A DNA stretch of 64,000 nt, taken from assembly GCA_024699855.1 (NCBI GenBank), contig JAMPIQ010000001.1, positions 12,400,001-12,464,000 on the forward strand. Reading direction: 5' to 3'. The position numbers and the translations under genes are program-made. Shown piece after piece: positions 24,011-35,033 of the stretch; the first letter of the stretch is position 1; every line of letters begins with the position of its first letter. The notes beneath the pieces are model-generated. The model made no database searches. It was not told the DNA's origin and saw nothing but the letters and a program-made list of their open reading frames with translations. Origin of the DNA: Aphelenchoides besseyi (taxonomy: Eukaryota > Nematoda > Chromadorea > Rhabditida > Aphelenchoididae).

Positions 24011-25929
24011 ATGTCCAAAAGCCGAAGACGATGTTTTTTCGACATGACAATCGACGGTGAACTAGTGGGCCGTATTGTTTTCGAATTGTAAGTTTCCTTG
24101 TGTTAGACCATGTTAAAGGCTTGTGTTTTCGATACGATGATATCACGCCCGAAACAGCCGAGAATTTCCTTCAACTGTGTACCGGACAAGCGGGAATAGG
24201 GAAAACCACACGAATGCCCTTAACTTACAAATCGAGTTGCATTCATCGTGTGGTCAAGAACTTTATGATTCAGGTACAAAACAACAAGTTGACTGTTAGT
24301 TTATTTTGCATTATAGGGCGGTGATTTCTCTGCGTCCAATGGCACAGGAGGCGAGTCGATTTACGGTGGAACATTCGATGACGAGAACTTCAAAGTCAAA
24401 CACGATCAACCGTTCATTCTTTCGATGGCAAACCGCGGTCCAAATTCGAATGGCAGTCAATTTTTCATCACCACGAATGCTTGTCCTCATCTTAACGACG
24501 TGCATGTGGGCTTTGGCCGCGTAGTGCAAGGTCAAGATGTGGTTACGAAAATCGAGCATCTGAAGACGGGCCCCAAAAATCGACCTATTAGCGATGTCGT
24601 TATTTCCAATTGCGGTCAATTGATTAAAAAAGGTCAGTCGGGCGTCGACGAGGAATCGGATGAAGAAGCAGAAGTCAAAAGTCGAAAAAAGAAGAAGGAG
24701 AAACGTCAAAAACGAGAATCGAGTGGTGAAGAAGATGCAAAAGTTTCAAATGTTAAAAACGGCGTAAACATGGAAAATATCTCGTCAGTTAAAGCGGAAG
24801 GTGATCTCATCTTTTCGAAGTTGGAACAATCAGTTTGTTTGCAGATCTTCCTGATGTTCCAGAAACGAACAACTGGTTATCGCGAGATCGAAGGTAATTT
24901 CTACTTAGTTTGTTGTTGAATGTTATCTTTTAGATCTCCACAACGCGACGACAAACGTTCCGCTAACAATAGTCATCGTCGAGATTACGAGAAACGCAGT
25001 GATCGGCGTTCCAGATCGCCACGACGACGTCGTGATCAAAATGGTTTGAAGGTTAAAGGACGCGGCCGTTTATGTTACCAATCGCCCACACGTGAAAGAA
25101 GCGAAACTCCACCGCATTGGAAATCCGAGCAGGTAGGTAAATTCTTAAAAACTTTGTATTCATCCAAATCGTTTTATAGCGTCGTCTGATTTCAATCACC
25201 GAACTGAAGGACATTCAAAAGAAACAACGTGAACGAGCAGAACGCGAAGAAGCTCGAGAGAAAGAACGAGCAGCAACAACCAAAGAACCGGAGCAACGCG
25301 ACTTCGGTTACCGCGATCCAGCAGCTTTTGAACGTCCTGCTTCACGAAATGATGAGTCTTCTCATGCCAATCGTGAGATGCGTCAATCTCCTGTAGAACG
25401 ACGTAAACGTCCTGAAAGTCGTGATCGAAATTCGCGCGAAGATCGTCGTCATTCCGCTAAATTAACCGAAGAACCGCGCAAACACCACAAAAAAGATGAA
25501 ACGCATCGACATTCTAGAGATCGACGTTCCGAAGATCGGCATTCCAGAAATCACTCAAGAGATCGTACGACAGATCGGTCCAAAGATCGACGCTCCAGAG
25601 ACCGTCGTTCGAGAGATCAACGGTCCAGGGATCGGCGCTCTGTTGAAAAGCGTCATCATCGTGAAGATCAACGTCGTGATTCTGATGAAGAAAGACAAAA
25701 ATATCGGTTAGCTGGTCAGTTTGCATTGCTTATTTACAAAATCGCTTACTAAGTTGATTTGATATTACACCCATTTTTGCTTTAACATCAATATCGATGT
25801 AGTCGAGATATCAATACTCTGTTTACAGGAATGCCCAAACTTTCGGAGCATCGTCGAGAAAAACGAGAACACTCGAAACGCGAATCAGAACATCATTCTC
25901 CAAACAAACGACGAGCCCTTGATCATTAA
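24011..25929 (+). CDS. cyn-8: SR-rich nuclear cyclophilin (PPIG/CYN-8-like peptidyl-prolyl isomerase)
   Basis: Cyclophilin domain followed by an RS domain, an arrangement of nuclear splicing-associated isomerases. The N-terminal domain starts [20 protein letters not shown], with [50 protein letters not shown] and [19 protein letters not shown]. The catalytic Arg is present in HRVVKNFM; the drug-binding Trp position is His (NDVHVGFG), as in the CYN-8/PPIG type. After about residue 180 comes an acidic/lysine stretch, then long arrays of RDRRSRD and RHSRD repeats (25500-25680), and the end NKRRALDH. Several short introns; the acceptor at about 25829 restores the final exon. The strong RS repeats also create long but spurious minus-strand frames. 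Confidence 0.9.
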
Positions 25930-26098
25930 GCCAATTGACTTCTTACTCACTTCAGTCATTTGAAATCGAATATCTCAAACAGCATTGAGTTTGATCTAAT
26001 TGTAAAAGCACTCCAATAATGTGCATTATGTGTTGTTATTGTTATTCTTCATAATGTTCGTGTTTAATAAAATGTTCAATGCCAGTTCACAATTCTAT

Positions 26099-26917
26099 TT
26101 AAACAACAACTTTCGGATGCTTCTTTTCTAAGTCGTCTTCCAAATTCACAACATAGCAGTTGTTACACTTGTGATCTTCGGGCATTTGTTTCTTTGTCTC
26201 CAATTTCTGTTCGTCCATTTGTCTGCAGCCACGAATAAAACAAAAATGTACATACGACGACCATTTCATGTAAATCATGAAGAGAAACGTAAAGGTGTTG
26301 GTAATTACAGTCAGCAACAAAGTCAATTGAGAATCTAAAGTTCAACGGTATCAAGAAGTAACGCGAGGAACTCACCAGTATCTCCTTTGTTCAAAGAGTC
26401 GTAGATTTTGTAAATCTGAAGATTGGAATCGAAAACAGCGGCAACTGCCATTGGAATAGAAATCAAAGTAATGATGCTGCCAATTACCTAAAATAATGAA
26501 ATCTGATCACTCTTGTATTCGTTTGTTTACCAAAGTTAGGATCGCTGGCAACATCAATATTTCCTTTTTGATAATAATTCCGATGATCGAAAGAATAACA
26601 AATGGGATAAAGAATAGACTGACTGTAACGTTAATGTAAACTCTTAGGATTCCAAATATCGTCGATAACATAGTCAGATATAAGAAGAACAAGACAGTCA
26701 ATGGTAAAATCGAATTGCGTGTATGAGAACAACCACAGAACGATTGAAAGTCTAAGTGGTCGGGATCAAATCGACCATCGCAATATCGACCGGTTTGTTT
26801 TAACGTATGTGGGATGACACGAATCTAAAGACAATCCAATACTCAATCTCCTTATGCTTAACTTACAAAACCGGGTAAACGAAATTTGTGAGCTGATGGA
26901 TCTCTTTTTTTACACAT
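26099..26917 (-). CDS. Orphan four-helix membrane protein
   Basis: Four exons give about 220 residues. A short N terminus with FCGCSHTRNS is followed by helices LPLTVLFFLYLTMLSTIFGI, VSLFFIPFVILSIIGIII, LVIGSIITLISIPMAVAAV and LTLLLTVITNTFTFLFMIYM, then a charged tail with paired cysteines (CFIRGC, CNNC). Consistent with nematode-specific four-TM proteins, but no named family is recognised. Introns about 40-50 nt with standard borders. Confidence 0.7.
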
Positions 26918-27223
26918 TGTCTAACACTCCTGACAATCATTGTCATTAAAGACTAATAAGAAGTCGGAACCGAGTCTTGTGCTGATAAGCGGATCAGCAG
27001 AAACGGGAAGTGTAAGCAGCTTTGTTGAAATTGCGAAATCGCAACTTATGGACTAAACTACTAAAGCATTCGACCTAAATGTAGTTGATTGGGTTTAAGG
27101 AAAATAGTTTGTGTTAACAGGTAAGACATTTTGAAATGTTAACGGAAACTCTTTAGAACAAAGTCTTAGAATACTAAGCATAAGCCATTAGTCTAATATC
27201 AAGAATCAACGAGGAATTCAAGC

Positions 27224-27915
27224 TCACGAAAGAAGGATTCCAATTTGTTTGAGTTGAGATGCAATCAGCAAACGTGCTTGAGCATGATAGCGAGTTTGAA
27301 TGTCAAAGCACTGAAATGCACGAGTTTATGCCCTGTAATTGGTTCTCGACTCACGTCAAAGAGTTCACGTTGATGAATCTCCTTGTCGCGTGGCAAACGC
27401 TCAAATCCAGCGGCTAATTGGCCGGCTTGTTCATGATCCAAAGCTAAGCGCCGAACAATGGCTTCAACACATTTCAATCGTGTCTTAAAATGAAACGAAA
27501 TGCTCAACAGTATGTTCACTCACTTGTTCCGCCGGTGCCGGATGACGGAAATTTCGCAGCGCATTCGCCAAAACATCGAACGGATCCTCGTTTTGAGGCG
27601 ACTCAATTCCTCCATTTACACGAACTGCAGCGTTCGATTGAAGCACTTCTAGAAAGCAGAGAATTAAGAACTCTTGTATTTTCACTCACCTTCCAGTTGA
27701 CCAATCAAATCATCCTCCGTCGACTGGTATTCGAAGTAGTGGGTGATTTGGTCGTCGAATTCAGGAGCCAAACGAGTTTGCTCTATGACGCCAACTCTCT
27801 CGCCCATACGAAGGGCAATGGAACTCAGAAGTCCGCGGTTCTTTTTACGTTCGGCAAGTGCAGCTCGAGCATCGAGTTTTCCATCTTCACTTTTGCTGCG
27901 TTCCATTCCTTTCAT
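27224..27915 (-). CDS. BAR-like helical protein, endophilin-type (tentative)
   Basis: Exons from ATG 27913-27915 give a charged all-helical protein of about 185 residues. ALRMGERVGVIEQTRLAPEF resembles the endophilin/SH3GLB start where a GQAEKT-like helix precedes the BAR coiled coil, and FDIQTRYHAQARLLIASQL resembles the third BAR helix. BAR proteins sense or shape curved membranes. The final intron (donor GTGAGT at about 27350, acceptor TTTCAG) keeps frame and ends at TGA 27224-27226. One base fewer near 27235 would extend the frame through SFFRELEFLVDS, so a frameshift or sequencing error is possible there. No SH3 domain follows. Shorter than usual BAR proteins; assignment is tentative. 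Confidence 0.5.
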
Positions 27916-28033
27916 TGAAGTCGACTGTTCGGCAAAATGAAGAAGTTGAAATATAAGATTTGTTTCGAGCTCTTTCTCGTATGCAAATTCAACTTATTTA
28001 TCACTTTATGTTCATGACTTTCAACAACATCAA

Positions 28034-29289
28034 CTAATTCAAATTGATCGCAACATCACAACAAGAACCATCGGAATTTGCGTTCACATTTTCGTCTTGT
28101 CGAGCTTCAGCTGCTGAGGACTTTGAAGTCACGGAAACTAAACGAAACATGATTGTCAAAAAGCAAAACCAACCAGAAGTCAAAGTCGCAGCAGAATGCG
28201 GCATTGACGAAGCGGAAGTCAAAGTCGAAGACCCATTGCTGGAATTCTTGAAGCTCGCAATCTTTATGGTCGAAACTGTTGGATCTGGATCAAATTTTAC
28301 TCTCTTAGAGTTGTTCGAAGATTGACTACTTGTTGAACGAGATGAAGTAACTTCGAGATGATGAGAACAAACTGGCTAAAAGAACTGATCGTCAGTCTTG
28401 TATAAAAGACAATATTACCATAGCATCATAACGATGACGTGAAAAAAAATGTCGATTCGTGCAGATGTTCGAATACCAGGAGCAACCAACCACAGAGCTG
28501 AGGACCACAAGACCAAAACAAATCAAGAAACCGCTCGAGACAATCACCTTCTTTTTGGACCACGGATTCTTCGCGTCAATCACACGAATGAATGAACTTT
28601 CATTTGGGGCAATCGGTTTGCTAGTCGTAGTTGATGGCAAGTAATTTTGATTGTCATAGACTTTTGGTGGCTGAAAACCAACTCGGTTATAAAAGCAGTT
28701 GTTCTCAAACTCACAAATTTCATTTCCATCTTGTATCGACGATCTCCATCTTGTTTTACGGTCAAATTCAGAACACGTCCGCCATTCAACGCATCGACAT
28801 CCGGTTCGCACTTGTTCGTAAATCGAACAACCGAACGATTGTTTGTGGCGGTCACCTTTGTTGTGTACTTGTCGAAGTTCAATTTGAAAGATGGACCCTC
28901 AAGAATGTCGTTTTCTGCTTGTGCGTGCAAGAAGATAAAAAGTGGTGGTTTGACGTCGCCTAATGTCACAAATTCGATGGGACAATTCGGTCCAACCATC
29001 AAATTTACGCTAAAGAATGAGAACAACAAATAAATAAGAGAGGGCTTACCTGTGCTTTTTAGGCCACTTGTGATTGATCGTATCGGTGAAATTGATACTA
29101 ACCGAAAAACCTTTGTATTGCTCATAGAACAAACTGATTGGCGTGCAACTATCGGTAATTACTCTAAAACAAGGTAACATGAAGACGACAGAGAGCTTAC
29201 AATGGTTGTTGTTTAGCATGACATTCGTTAGCTGCCGATTTACTCCAAACAAAACAAAAAAGAACAAGAAAAAAGACACGAAAAAACAT
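28034..29289 (-). CDS. Orphan type I membrane protein
   Basis: Six exons with typical short introns. Signal peptide MFFRVFFLVLFCFVWSKSA, an extracellular part of about 200 residues with scattered cysteines (NECHAK, DSCTPISL, GPNCPIEF, NKCEPDVD) and several potential N-glycosylation sites, a threonine/serine stalk, one helix VIVSSGFLICFGLVVLSSVVG, and a serine-rich cytoplasmic tail. Same layout as the gene at 6776-8335 (signal peptide, Cys-bearing ectodomain, single helix, Ser/Thr-rich tail), although residues are not clearly alignable by eye. Function unknown. Confidence 0.72.
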
Positions 29290-29464
29290 TTGAGATCGAC
29301 CAATTCAAATAAACTTCAAAGAAAACTGTTTGTGCTCATAATTTGAATTTTCTGTAAATTTGTTGATCTCATCCAGATACTCATCTTCAGACTCAACTTG
29401 ATTCTCCATCAACAAGTACAGTCGACAAATCGGTGATTTCGGACAGTTCTTGAAAGAAGCTGCC

Positions 29465-30023
29465 AACTTCTGACCATCTATTTAGACCGAGTGTTTCAAC
29501 GGTGGTTATCCAAACCCGAGAGCGTGCAATCAATGCAAATGTCCAAGTGGTCTCGGAGGTCCAAGTTGTTTGAATGTCGAGGAAACAGAAGGTTGCGGTG
29601 GTGAACTTGAAGCCACAAATCAATGCAGAGTTTGGCGTTCAATGAACGGCGTCGATGTGTGTGGCGAGTTTCCGCTCAACGGAACTCCCGAGTTCGTTTG
29701 ATTTTGGACGAAGCCAAATACCTTTACGATGAAGCCTGCACTTCGTTCGTTGAGATCAAACATTCAGCCGATTTCCAGACAACAGGCTTTCGTAGTTGGT
29801 AAGTTCTTCACTTCAACACTCACTGCTATGGTTTGAGTTTTAGTTGCGACGAACATGATGTTGAAACGATCTCTGATGGCAACCATGTTCTAATCATCCA
29901 CGACGCTCGCGAACTGAATTGGCATGGTGTTTTCAGTTTGCCTTACATTCACACAGAAACTCGTTTACTGACAATTAGAATCTGATGTTTAGGTCGACAA
30001 CTCAACTGCCAAAACACACACTT
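29465..30023 (+). pseudogene. Detached duplicate of astacin EGF-CUB 3' end
   Basis: Near-identical (isolated substitutions plus single-base gaps) to 42322-42882, the EGF-CUB end of the astacin gene, including its intron GTAAGTTCTTC...TTTTAG and 3' flank. One base is missing at about 29624 (CAATGCAGAG versus CAATGGCAGAG), shifting the CUB frame to an early stop. No protease domain lies upstream. A recent, dead, partial segmental copy. Confidence 0.9.
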
Positions 30024-30490
30024 GCGCTTTCAACAATTGTAACTTTTGAAGAAAGGTTATGTGTTTCCCCCCGCTTTTGTAGCTTTTACTCTTCTCCACC
30101 ATTATCGAATGACAGTTTTGATGACTGCAATAAATTTTAAATGAACTGATGAATCAAATACAATAGACAACCGCTGATCTTCGTTACGCATAACTAGTGA
30201 TCGTATGAATTAAGGGGGCAGAGAGACAATAAGAGCAAACTGTTGACCCAGTAGTAAGCTGGACAGCTACGTTGTGCTTGTTCTCAGCATTTCAATTCCA
30301 GAGCAGACTATAAAGTCTTTAAAAAGGTTCGTAGTAGTCGCTTTCAAGCGACAAGCAAATTTTGGATCGCTCTGCTTCGGCCAGAGCTCATACTCGACTG
30401 TGCAATGTGAACTATTCGTTCTCGTCAAAAGCAAGTGAATTCACAAAGACAGTTTATTTTTTCAACGGAAAAGAACAACAGAAAGCGGGT
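30024..30490. other. Intergenic
   Basis: AT-rich spacer beyond the duplicated fragment, with no coding support. Contains AATAAA-like sequences near 30130. Confidence 0.35.
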
Positions 30491-30964
30491 TCAAGGATTG
30501 TACTCGATCGGCAAGTTCTTGCGACGAACCATTCCATCTCCTTGGAACCATTCGCGGCGGAATTGTTTGGCAGCACCATCGGGAGTGTTGCTGAAACAGC
30601 AAAGTGATGAAGAGCACGGAATCTCCGAACTCACGTCCATTCGATGGTGATGCGATCGTTGTTGGTGTCCTCTTGACCGAACTGGAACGAGTCGCAGGAG
30701 ACGGCCATCAAGACCGCCTCCTTCGGATCCAAGACGCCGCACGGCGGATCAACACCCAAACGCTTCATGTTCGTGGTCTTGATGGCCCATCCGATACGAC
30801 GACCACCGGCATTGACGATCTGAAAGACGGAGATTGAGGAAGTGAAATGGACAGGAAAAACCCACCTTGATGTGATACGTGTGTTTGTCGTCGTACGGAG
30901 CGTTAAAGACGATCTTGGACGCCGGTTGCGTTTGGATGTCACCTGGTGGAACAGATTGAGCCAT
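30491..30964 (-). CDS. msp: Major sperm protein (MSP)
   Basis: MSP is the cytoskeletal polymer that drives amoeboid crawling of nematode sperm and, when released, signals oocyte maturation. Three exons with introns of 46 and 44 nt give exactly 127 residues, the canonical length. Diagnostic blocks are [14 protein letters not shown] at the start, [45 protein letters not shown] and the end [20 protein letters not shown]. The presence of two introns is notable, since the many C. elegans msp genes are intronless. TATA-like TTTTATATT lies about 80 bases upstream. Confidence 0.98.
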
Positions 30965-31168
30965 CGCAAGAAAGAGAGTTGAGAGATGAAGACAAAAGCA
31001 GGAGAACAGCGAACTGTGAGGATTCAAGTAAACGCTCGTCCTTTTATATTCTCCAGAAAATTTGCATTTTAAGATTTTCGTTGATCATTCAAATTTAAAA
31101 TCAGGAATTAACATTAATCGTACTTAGAGTTTGTTGGTATTTGGAAGATACGTTGGTATCCACAGTCT

Positions 31169-31809
31169 CTAACACAATGATAACGCTGAATCATTCGAAG
31201 GTCTTTTATTTATTTGCAATTCAATTGAGCAACGTGAAGCAAAAGCCTCGCTCGATATCAAACCAAAGGAATGAAAAACGAAAAGGAGATTGGACGTGAT
31301 CGAGTGAATTCGATAATCAACAATGTGGGTAGTTGATTGTGCTCTTAACTGTGAATCTTCAGGATCCATTTCGATACGAACGTCCGTATTACCGTCCAAG
31401 TTCATGGTACTTATTGCTACTGACCATTCAACTGACCGCAATCATCGTCTTCCAGTAAATGCAAAAGTTCAGGCAATCGATTCGGGTTTCAGATTCGCGT
31501 TTGCTTCGATCATCTTCTCCTTCAAATTCTTCGAGTTTCTTCCACTTCCGTGTTTTTTCTTTTTTCAGTTATCTCTGTACAATTTTCGCGTTGGCTCGAC
31601 CTTGTCGTCTACTTCTCTTACCACACATCTTCATCGAGGTTCGAATGATCAATAGTCGTTGAATTTGGTTTATTTCAGAGCTTAGTGACGTTGATTTACT
31701 TTACTTTAAGCGCTTTGACAATCCGAGACGCACTTCGATTCTCGTCCCATTTGCCTTCATCGGTTTTCCGAGACGTAGAAGTCGGACGAGCAACAAAGTT
31801 CGGGATCAT
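31169..31809 (-). CDS. Possible uncharacterised gene, model incomplete
   Basis: An exon at 31705-31809 starts with ATG and encodes 35 residues (including ARPTSTSRKTDEGKWDENRS) ending at a GTAAAG donor. Further down on the same strand are open, charged stretches (KWKKLEEFEGEDDRSKRE near 31530 and NLDGNTDVRIEMDPEDSQLR near 31370). I could not join them with consensus splice sites. The composition suggests a hydrophilic intracellular protein. No family recognised. Confidence 0.3.
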
Positions 31810-31978
31810 TTTGCTCTGTGGATTTCCGTTTCAATCCTTTCTTATTGTTGCTGTAATTAGACGGTATTACGTTGGGTTTATTTGACATAATAAATGTTAT
31901 CGTAAAGTTGTCAAAATCTATATGGTTATGTAACAATCGACTTTAACCTCTCAGTTTATTTTCACGGCACAAAAGAAC

Positions 31979-33020
31979 TCAAACTTTCAACGGCAACACC
32001 AACGCAGCTGCTTTGTCAGTACCCAAGGACTTGAAGACCGACTTCGGATTCGTCTCTTTCGCATCGGTCTGAGCGACCAAAAAGACGAGTTGATCCAATT
32101 TGAGTTTCTTGGCTCCATTTTGACGTTGAACATCGAACTCGTAACTGTTTCCCGGCTCAATGAACGCATAAACTGGACTGACACGGTAACTGAAATCAAC
32201 TTATTGGTTTCGTTGTTTGGACTGCAAACTCACGTTTGAGTGTCCGAGCACTTCACTTTGACAGCTTGACGTTGAGCACTCGAATTCAAAACGTTGACCT
32301 TTTGGATTCCGCCCTCCGGTTCGAAGTGCAATTCACGCGGTTCGACGCAAAGTTGTTGTTGAACGAACGCTGAAGTTGGTTTAAGAAGACCAAAGAAACT
32401 ACCTCACCAGCATCCATTGGATCGTGTTTCTGCGGCATAACCTTCTTGACCACATCCTCGGCCATCTTCTTTGGTTGCGATTTCTGCGACTTCTTCGATT
32501 TCGACGACTTCGATGACTTGGCCGACTTTGACAACTTGGACGATTTGGACGCCTTCTTGCTCGGCTACAAACATGCCAATTGGAAGAACGCTGACAATGA
32601 AACTCACTTCCAACTTTTCCTTCACGACCTCTTTCGCATCCTGAGCTTTGTTGGCAATCTTCTGTCCGATCGACGGTTCAGCACCAAGACGCGAAGAACG
32701 ACGAGCTGAGCGGCGAGATGAGCGATGCGAAGAACGCTGAAAAATGAAAACATTTAGACGACAAAGTGAACGTGATTTCGAACTTTTGACTTGCTCGATT
32801 GTGCCTTCTCTTTGACTCCCTCCTTCGCTGCAATACCCGCTTGTTTTGCCGATTGTCCCGCCTTCTTTCCTGCACGTTTAGCCGACTTCTTGGCTGATTT
32901 GGCCGACTTCACCGATTGCTTCTTCGCACGACGACTCTTCGATCCACATTGCGCAACAAAGACTCCAACAGAGCCGACGACCAACGTGCATCCGAAAAGC
33001 AATCCAAAGAGCTCAAACAT
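31979..33020 (-). CDS. Membrane-anchored MSP-domain protein with Ser/Lys-rich linker
   Basis: Five exons. The N terminus is one hydrophobic segment (FELFGLLFGCTLVVGSVGVF) followed by a very basic, low-complexity region: KSAKSAKKSAKRAGKKAG, RSSHRSSRRSARRSSR, then SKSAKSSKSSKSKKSQKSQ. The last about 110 residues form an MSP (VAP-like immunoglobulin) domain: LCVEPRELHFEPEGGIQKV, VKVKCSDTQTYRVSPVYAFI and KLDQLVFLVAQTDAKE. MSP-domain proteins in nematodes are often sperm-enriched; VAP-type members tether organelles. The basic linker resembles nuclear basic or sperm-specific proteins. The donor GTGAGG (about 32405) was chosen because it alone keeps the MSP domain in frame. Divergent from the 33180 gene. 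Confidence 0.82.
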
Positions 33021-33179
33021 TTCGATTGCAAGCAACTGAACGAGCTGAACGAGAACCGAACGAATGACTGAAAATCGTCAAGATCGTTTGAACATGAAAC
33101 TCAAAATGCAAATTTATTTCTTATGCAACAATGGTATCCAAAGGCGGAAGTCAGTTGGCTGTTCAACTGAAGTGTCGGA
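33021..33179. promoter_or_regulatory. Short divergent intergenic region, possible shared promoter
   Basis: Only 159 bp separates the start codons of two oppositely oriented genes that both encode an N-terminal hydrophobic anchor plus a lysine-rich region. Such spacing implies a shared or overlapping promoter. No TATA box or known sperm-specific element was recognised. Confidence 0.4.
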
Positions 33180-33738
33180 ATGTTCGAATCAGTCGTCGCC
33201 ATGAGTGCTCTCCAACTCATCAACTTTGTCGTTCCGTTGATCGTTCTTGCGATTTTTGGGTGCGCAAAAAAGAAGACCGCAGCACCAGTGGTTGCTCAGA
33301 ACTCCACCGCTTTTCCTCCGGCCAGTGGACAGAAGGTCGTGAGCAAAGTGGCAGAAGTGAGTCTGCGGATTCTCTTGCTTCAATCTTTTTCGTTTTCAGG
33401 TCCAAGTGGTCAAGAAAACGGCAGATCAGCCGTCGAAATCAACTGAACCACCGAAACCCGCTCTAGCAGCTCCAGTCAAGGTGACCTCACAGTTCACATC
33501 GTTTTCAGTTGTTTTCAGAACGAAAAGAAAACCGAGAGGCCAAAGTCGACGAAAGAAAAGTCACAGAAACAAGTGAAATCGAGCAAGAAAGCGGCTGGAG
33601 GTGGTGAAGAGGAAGAAGGCGATGGTTACGAAGTGAGTGGATTCTTGGTCTTTTGACTGAGCGCCCATCGTTTAGGCGTGTCCAGAAATGACCCCCGAAC
33701 AATTGGAGAAGATCGCTCAAGAAACACCGGGCAAGTGA
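33180..33738 (+). CDS. Small N-anchored lysine-rich protein
   Basis: Four exons give about 145 residues. A helix SALQLINFVVPLIVLAIFG lies at the N terminus, then CAKKK and a Pro/Ala/Lys-rich soluble region with EKSQKQVKSSKKAAGG and an acidic patch EEEEGDG, ending PEMTPEQLEKIAQETPGK. A second in-frame ATG at 33201 immediately precedes the helix and is the likelier start by topology. No family recognised. Organisation mirrors the N-terminal half of the divergent MSP-domain gene (hydrophobic anchor then basic linker), suggesting related roles, possibly in sperm. Confidence 0.65.
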
Positions 33739-33934
33739 TCTTCTTTCTGTTCTTTGACACGAATAAACCATTCGCATTCGTGTTGTTGATTAAAGCGAAC
33801 CCAACAGTTACGCTCGTTTGTTAGATCTGCGAATCAAAGACACAAGATTGAAGTCGAAATCTTATTTCTACGAAATAAACAAAGAAAGCGGAAGTAAATG
33901 TACAAATGAAACAAAAGACGAAAATGAGAATCAT

Positions 33935-35033
33935 TTAGTTGAGTGGTCGAGCAGTTGCGATCTCCGGACGTTCGGCTGGAACTGGTGGACGAGCGGTAGC
34001 GGCTTCTGGACGTTCGTACGAGAAGGATGGTTCGGCGTGAGCGAATTCGGGTCGTTCGGCTGGAAACGCACGTTGAGGTTCTTCGCCGGAATGAGCAATC
34101 GGTTCCACAACTTCAGGCAACATTGACGTGACTTCGATTTCTTCAACCACTGGAATCACTGTTGTTCCATGAATGAGTTCAGTGGCTCGTCGTTCTTCGA
34201 ATGTTGGGACGATCTTCGTAACCGGAACTCGTTCGACCACTTCGCGCTCTTCGACGGTTGGTTGAGAGATGTGTTTGGTTTTGACGATGCGCTTCTTCTC
34301 GATCGGAACATGATGAGTTTCCTTGATGACATTCTGAACAACGTGCTCTTTGACCACAGGCATCATTGTAGTCCCCATGACTTGAACGTCCTCATCCACG
34401 ATTTTCTTCTCTTTGGTGTTCGATGGGGCTTCTTCGTAGCGTCGATTGATGGGCGGCAGGACGAAGGTCTCCACATTGTGGGCACATTGAAGCGTCAACG
34501 GTTGAGACAATCTTTGATGATCCATCGATTCGCGAATCCATTCGCTTTCCATTCCACAAGTTTGCTTGATCGTTGCAACTCCACGGGTGAAGTTTGTTAA
34601 TGGCGCGAAAGAAGGTTTGTCGCTGAAAAAAATGTGATTAGAACTTGCATTCACTTTTCAACTCACCCAACTCCACTTTCCATCAAGGCCACGATCATGA
34701 CCAGTTGAAAAGTTGATTTGCGTGGATCCGGACGGCAGGTGATTGTCGCTTGACCACACTGAGCTCGAGCATCCAAACCGTAGTTGATGGCCGGAGTTGA
34801 GCAGTCAAAGTCGTCGCTGTGCCATTGAGAAGAGCAGTTCGAATGGACCACGATCTCACGACATTGAACGCATGCTGAAATGAGAAGCAATAAGAAAGGA
34901 AGTAAGCAGCGGACTTACGATTGTTCCGATGAAGCGCTTGGTATTGACGAATGTAGTCGTGGGTGGGTGCACAGGATTGGAGTCCAACGAAATTCGAAAA
35001 GAGGAAGAAAGCAAGGAATCCAATCTTTGCCAT
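33935..35033 (-). CDS. Secreted cysteine-rich protein with VP-rich tail, orphan
   Basis: Three exons, ATG 35031-35033. Signal peptide (KIGFLAFFLFSNFVGLQSCA), then a small cysteine module (ACVQCREIVVHSNC, FDCSTPAINYGLDARAQCG, ATITCRPDP, later KQTCGMES and LQCAHNVETF), then a charged tail rich in valine-glutamate-proline repeats (for example VPIEKKRIVKT, REVVERVPVTKIVP) and ending with ERPE(I/A)ATARP repeats. The Cys pattern CxxC...C...C resembles small nematode secreted domains, but no named family was recognised. Confidence 0.68.

Noticed and set aside
25514..25726. Minus-strand Asp/Leu/Val-rich frame
   Set aside because: Reverse of the RS repeat of the cyclophilin gene; repetitive codon artefact.
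34169..34600. Plus-strand open frame of 143 codons
   Set aside because: Mirror of the minus-strand VP-rich secreted protein; no domain, and the minus frame has signal peptide and introns.
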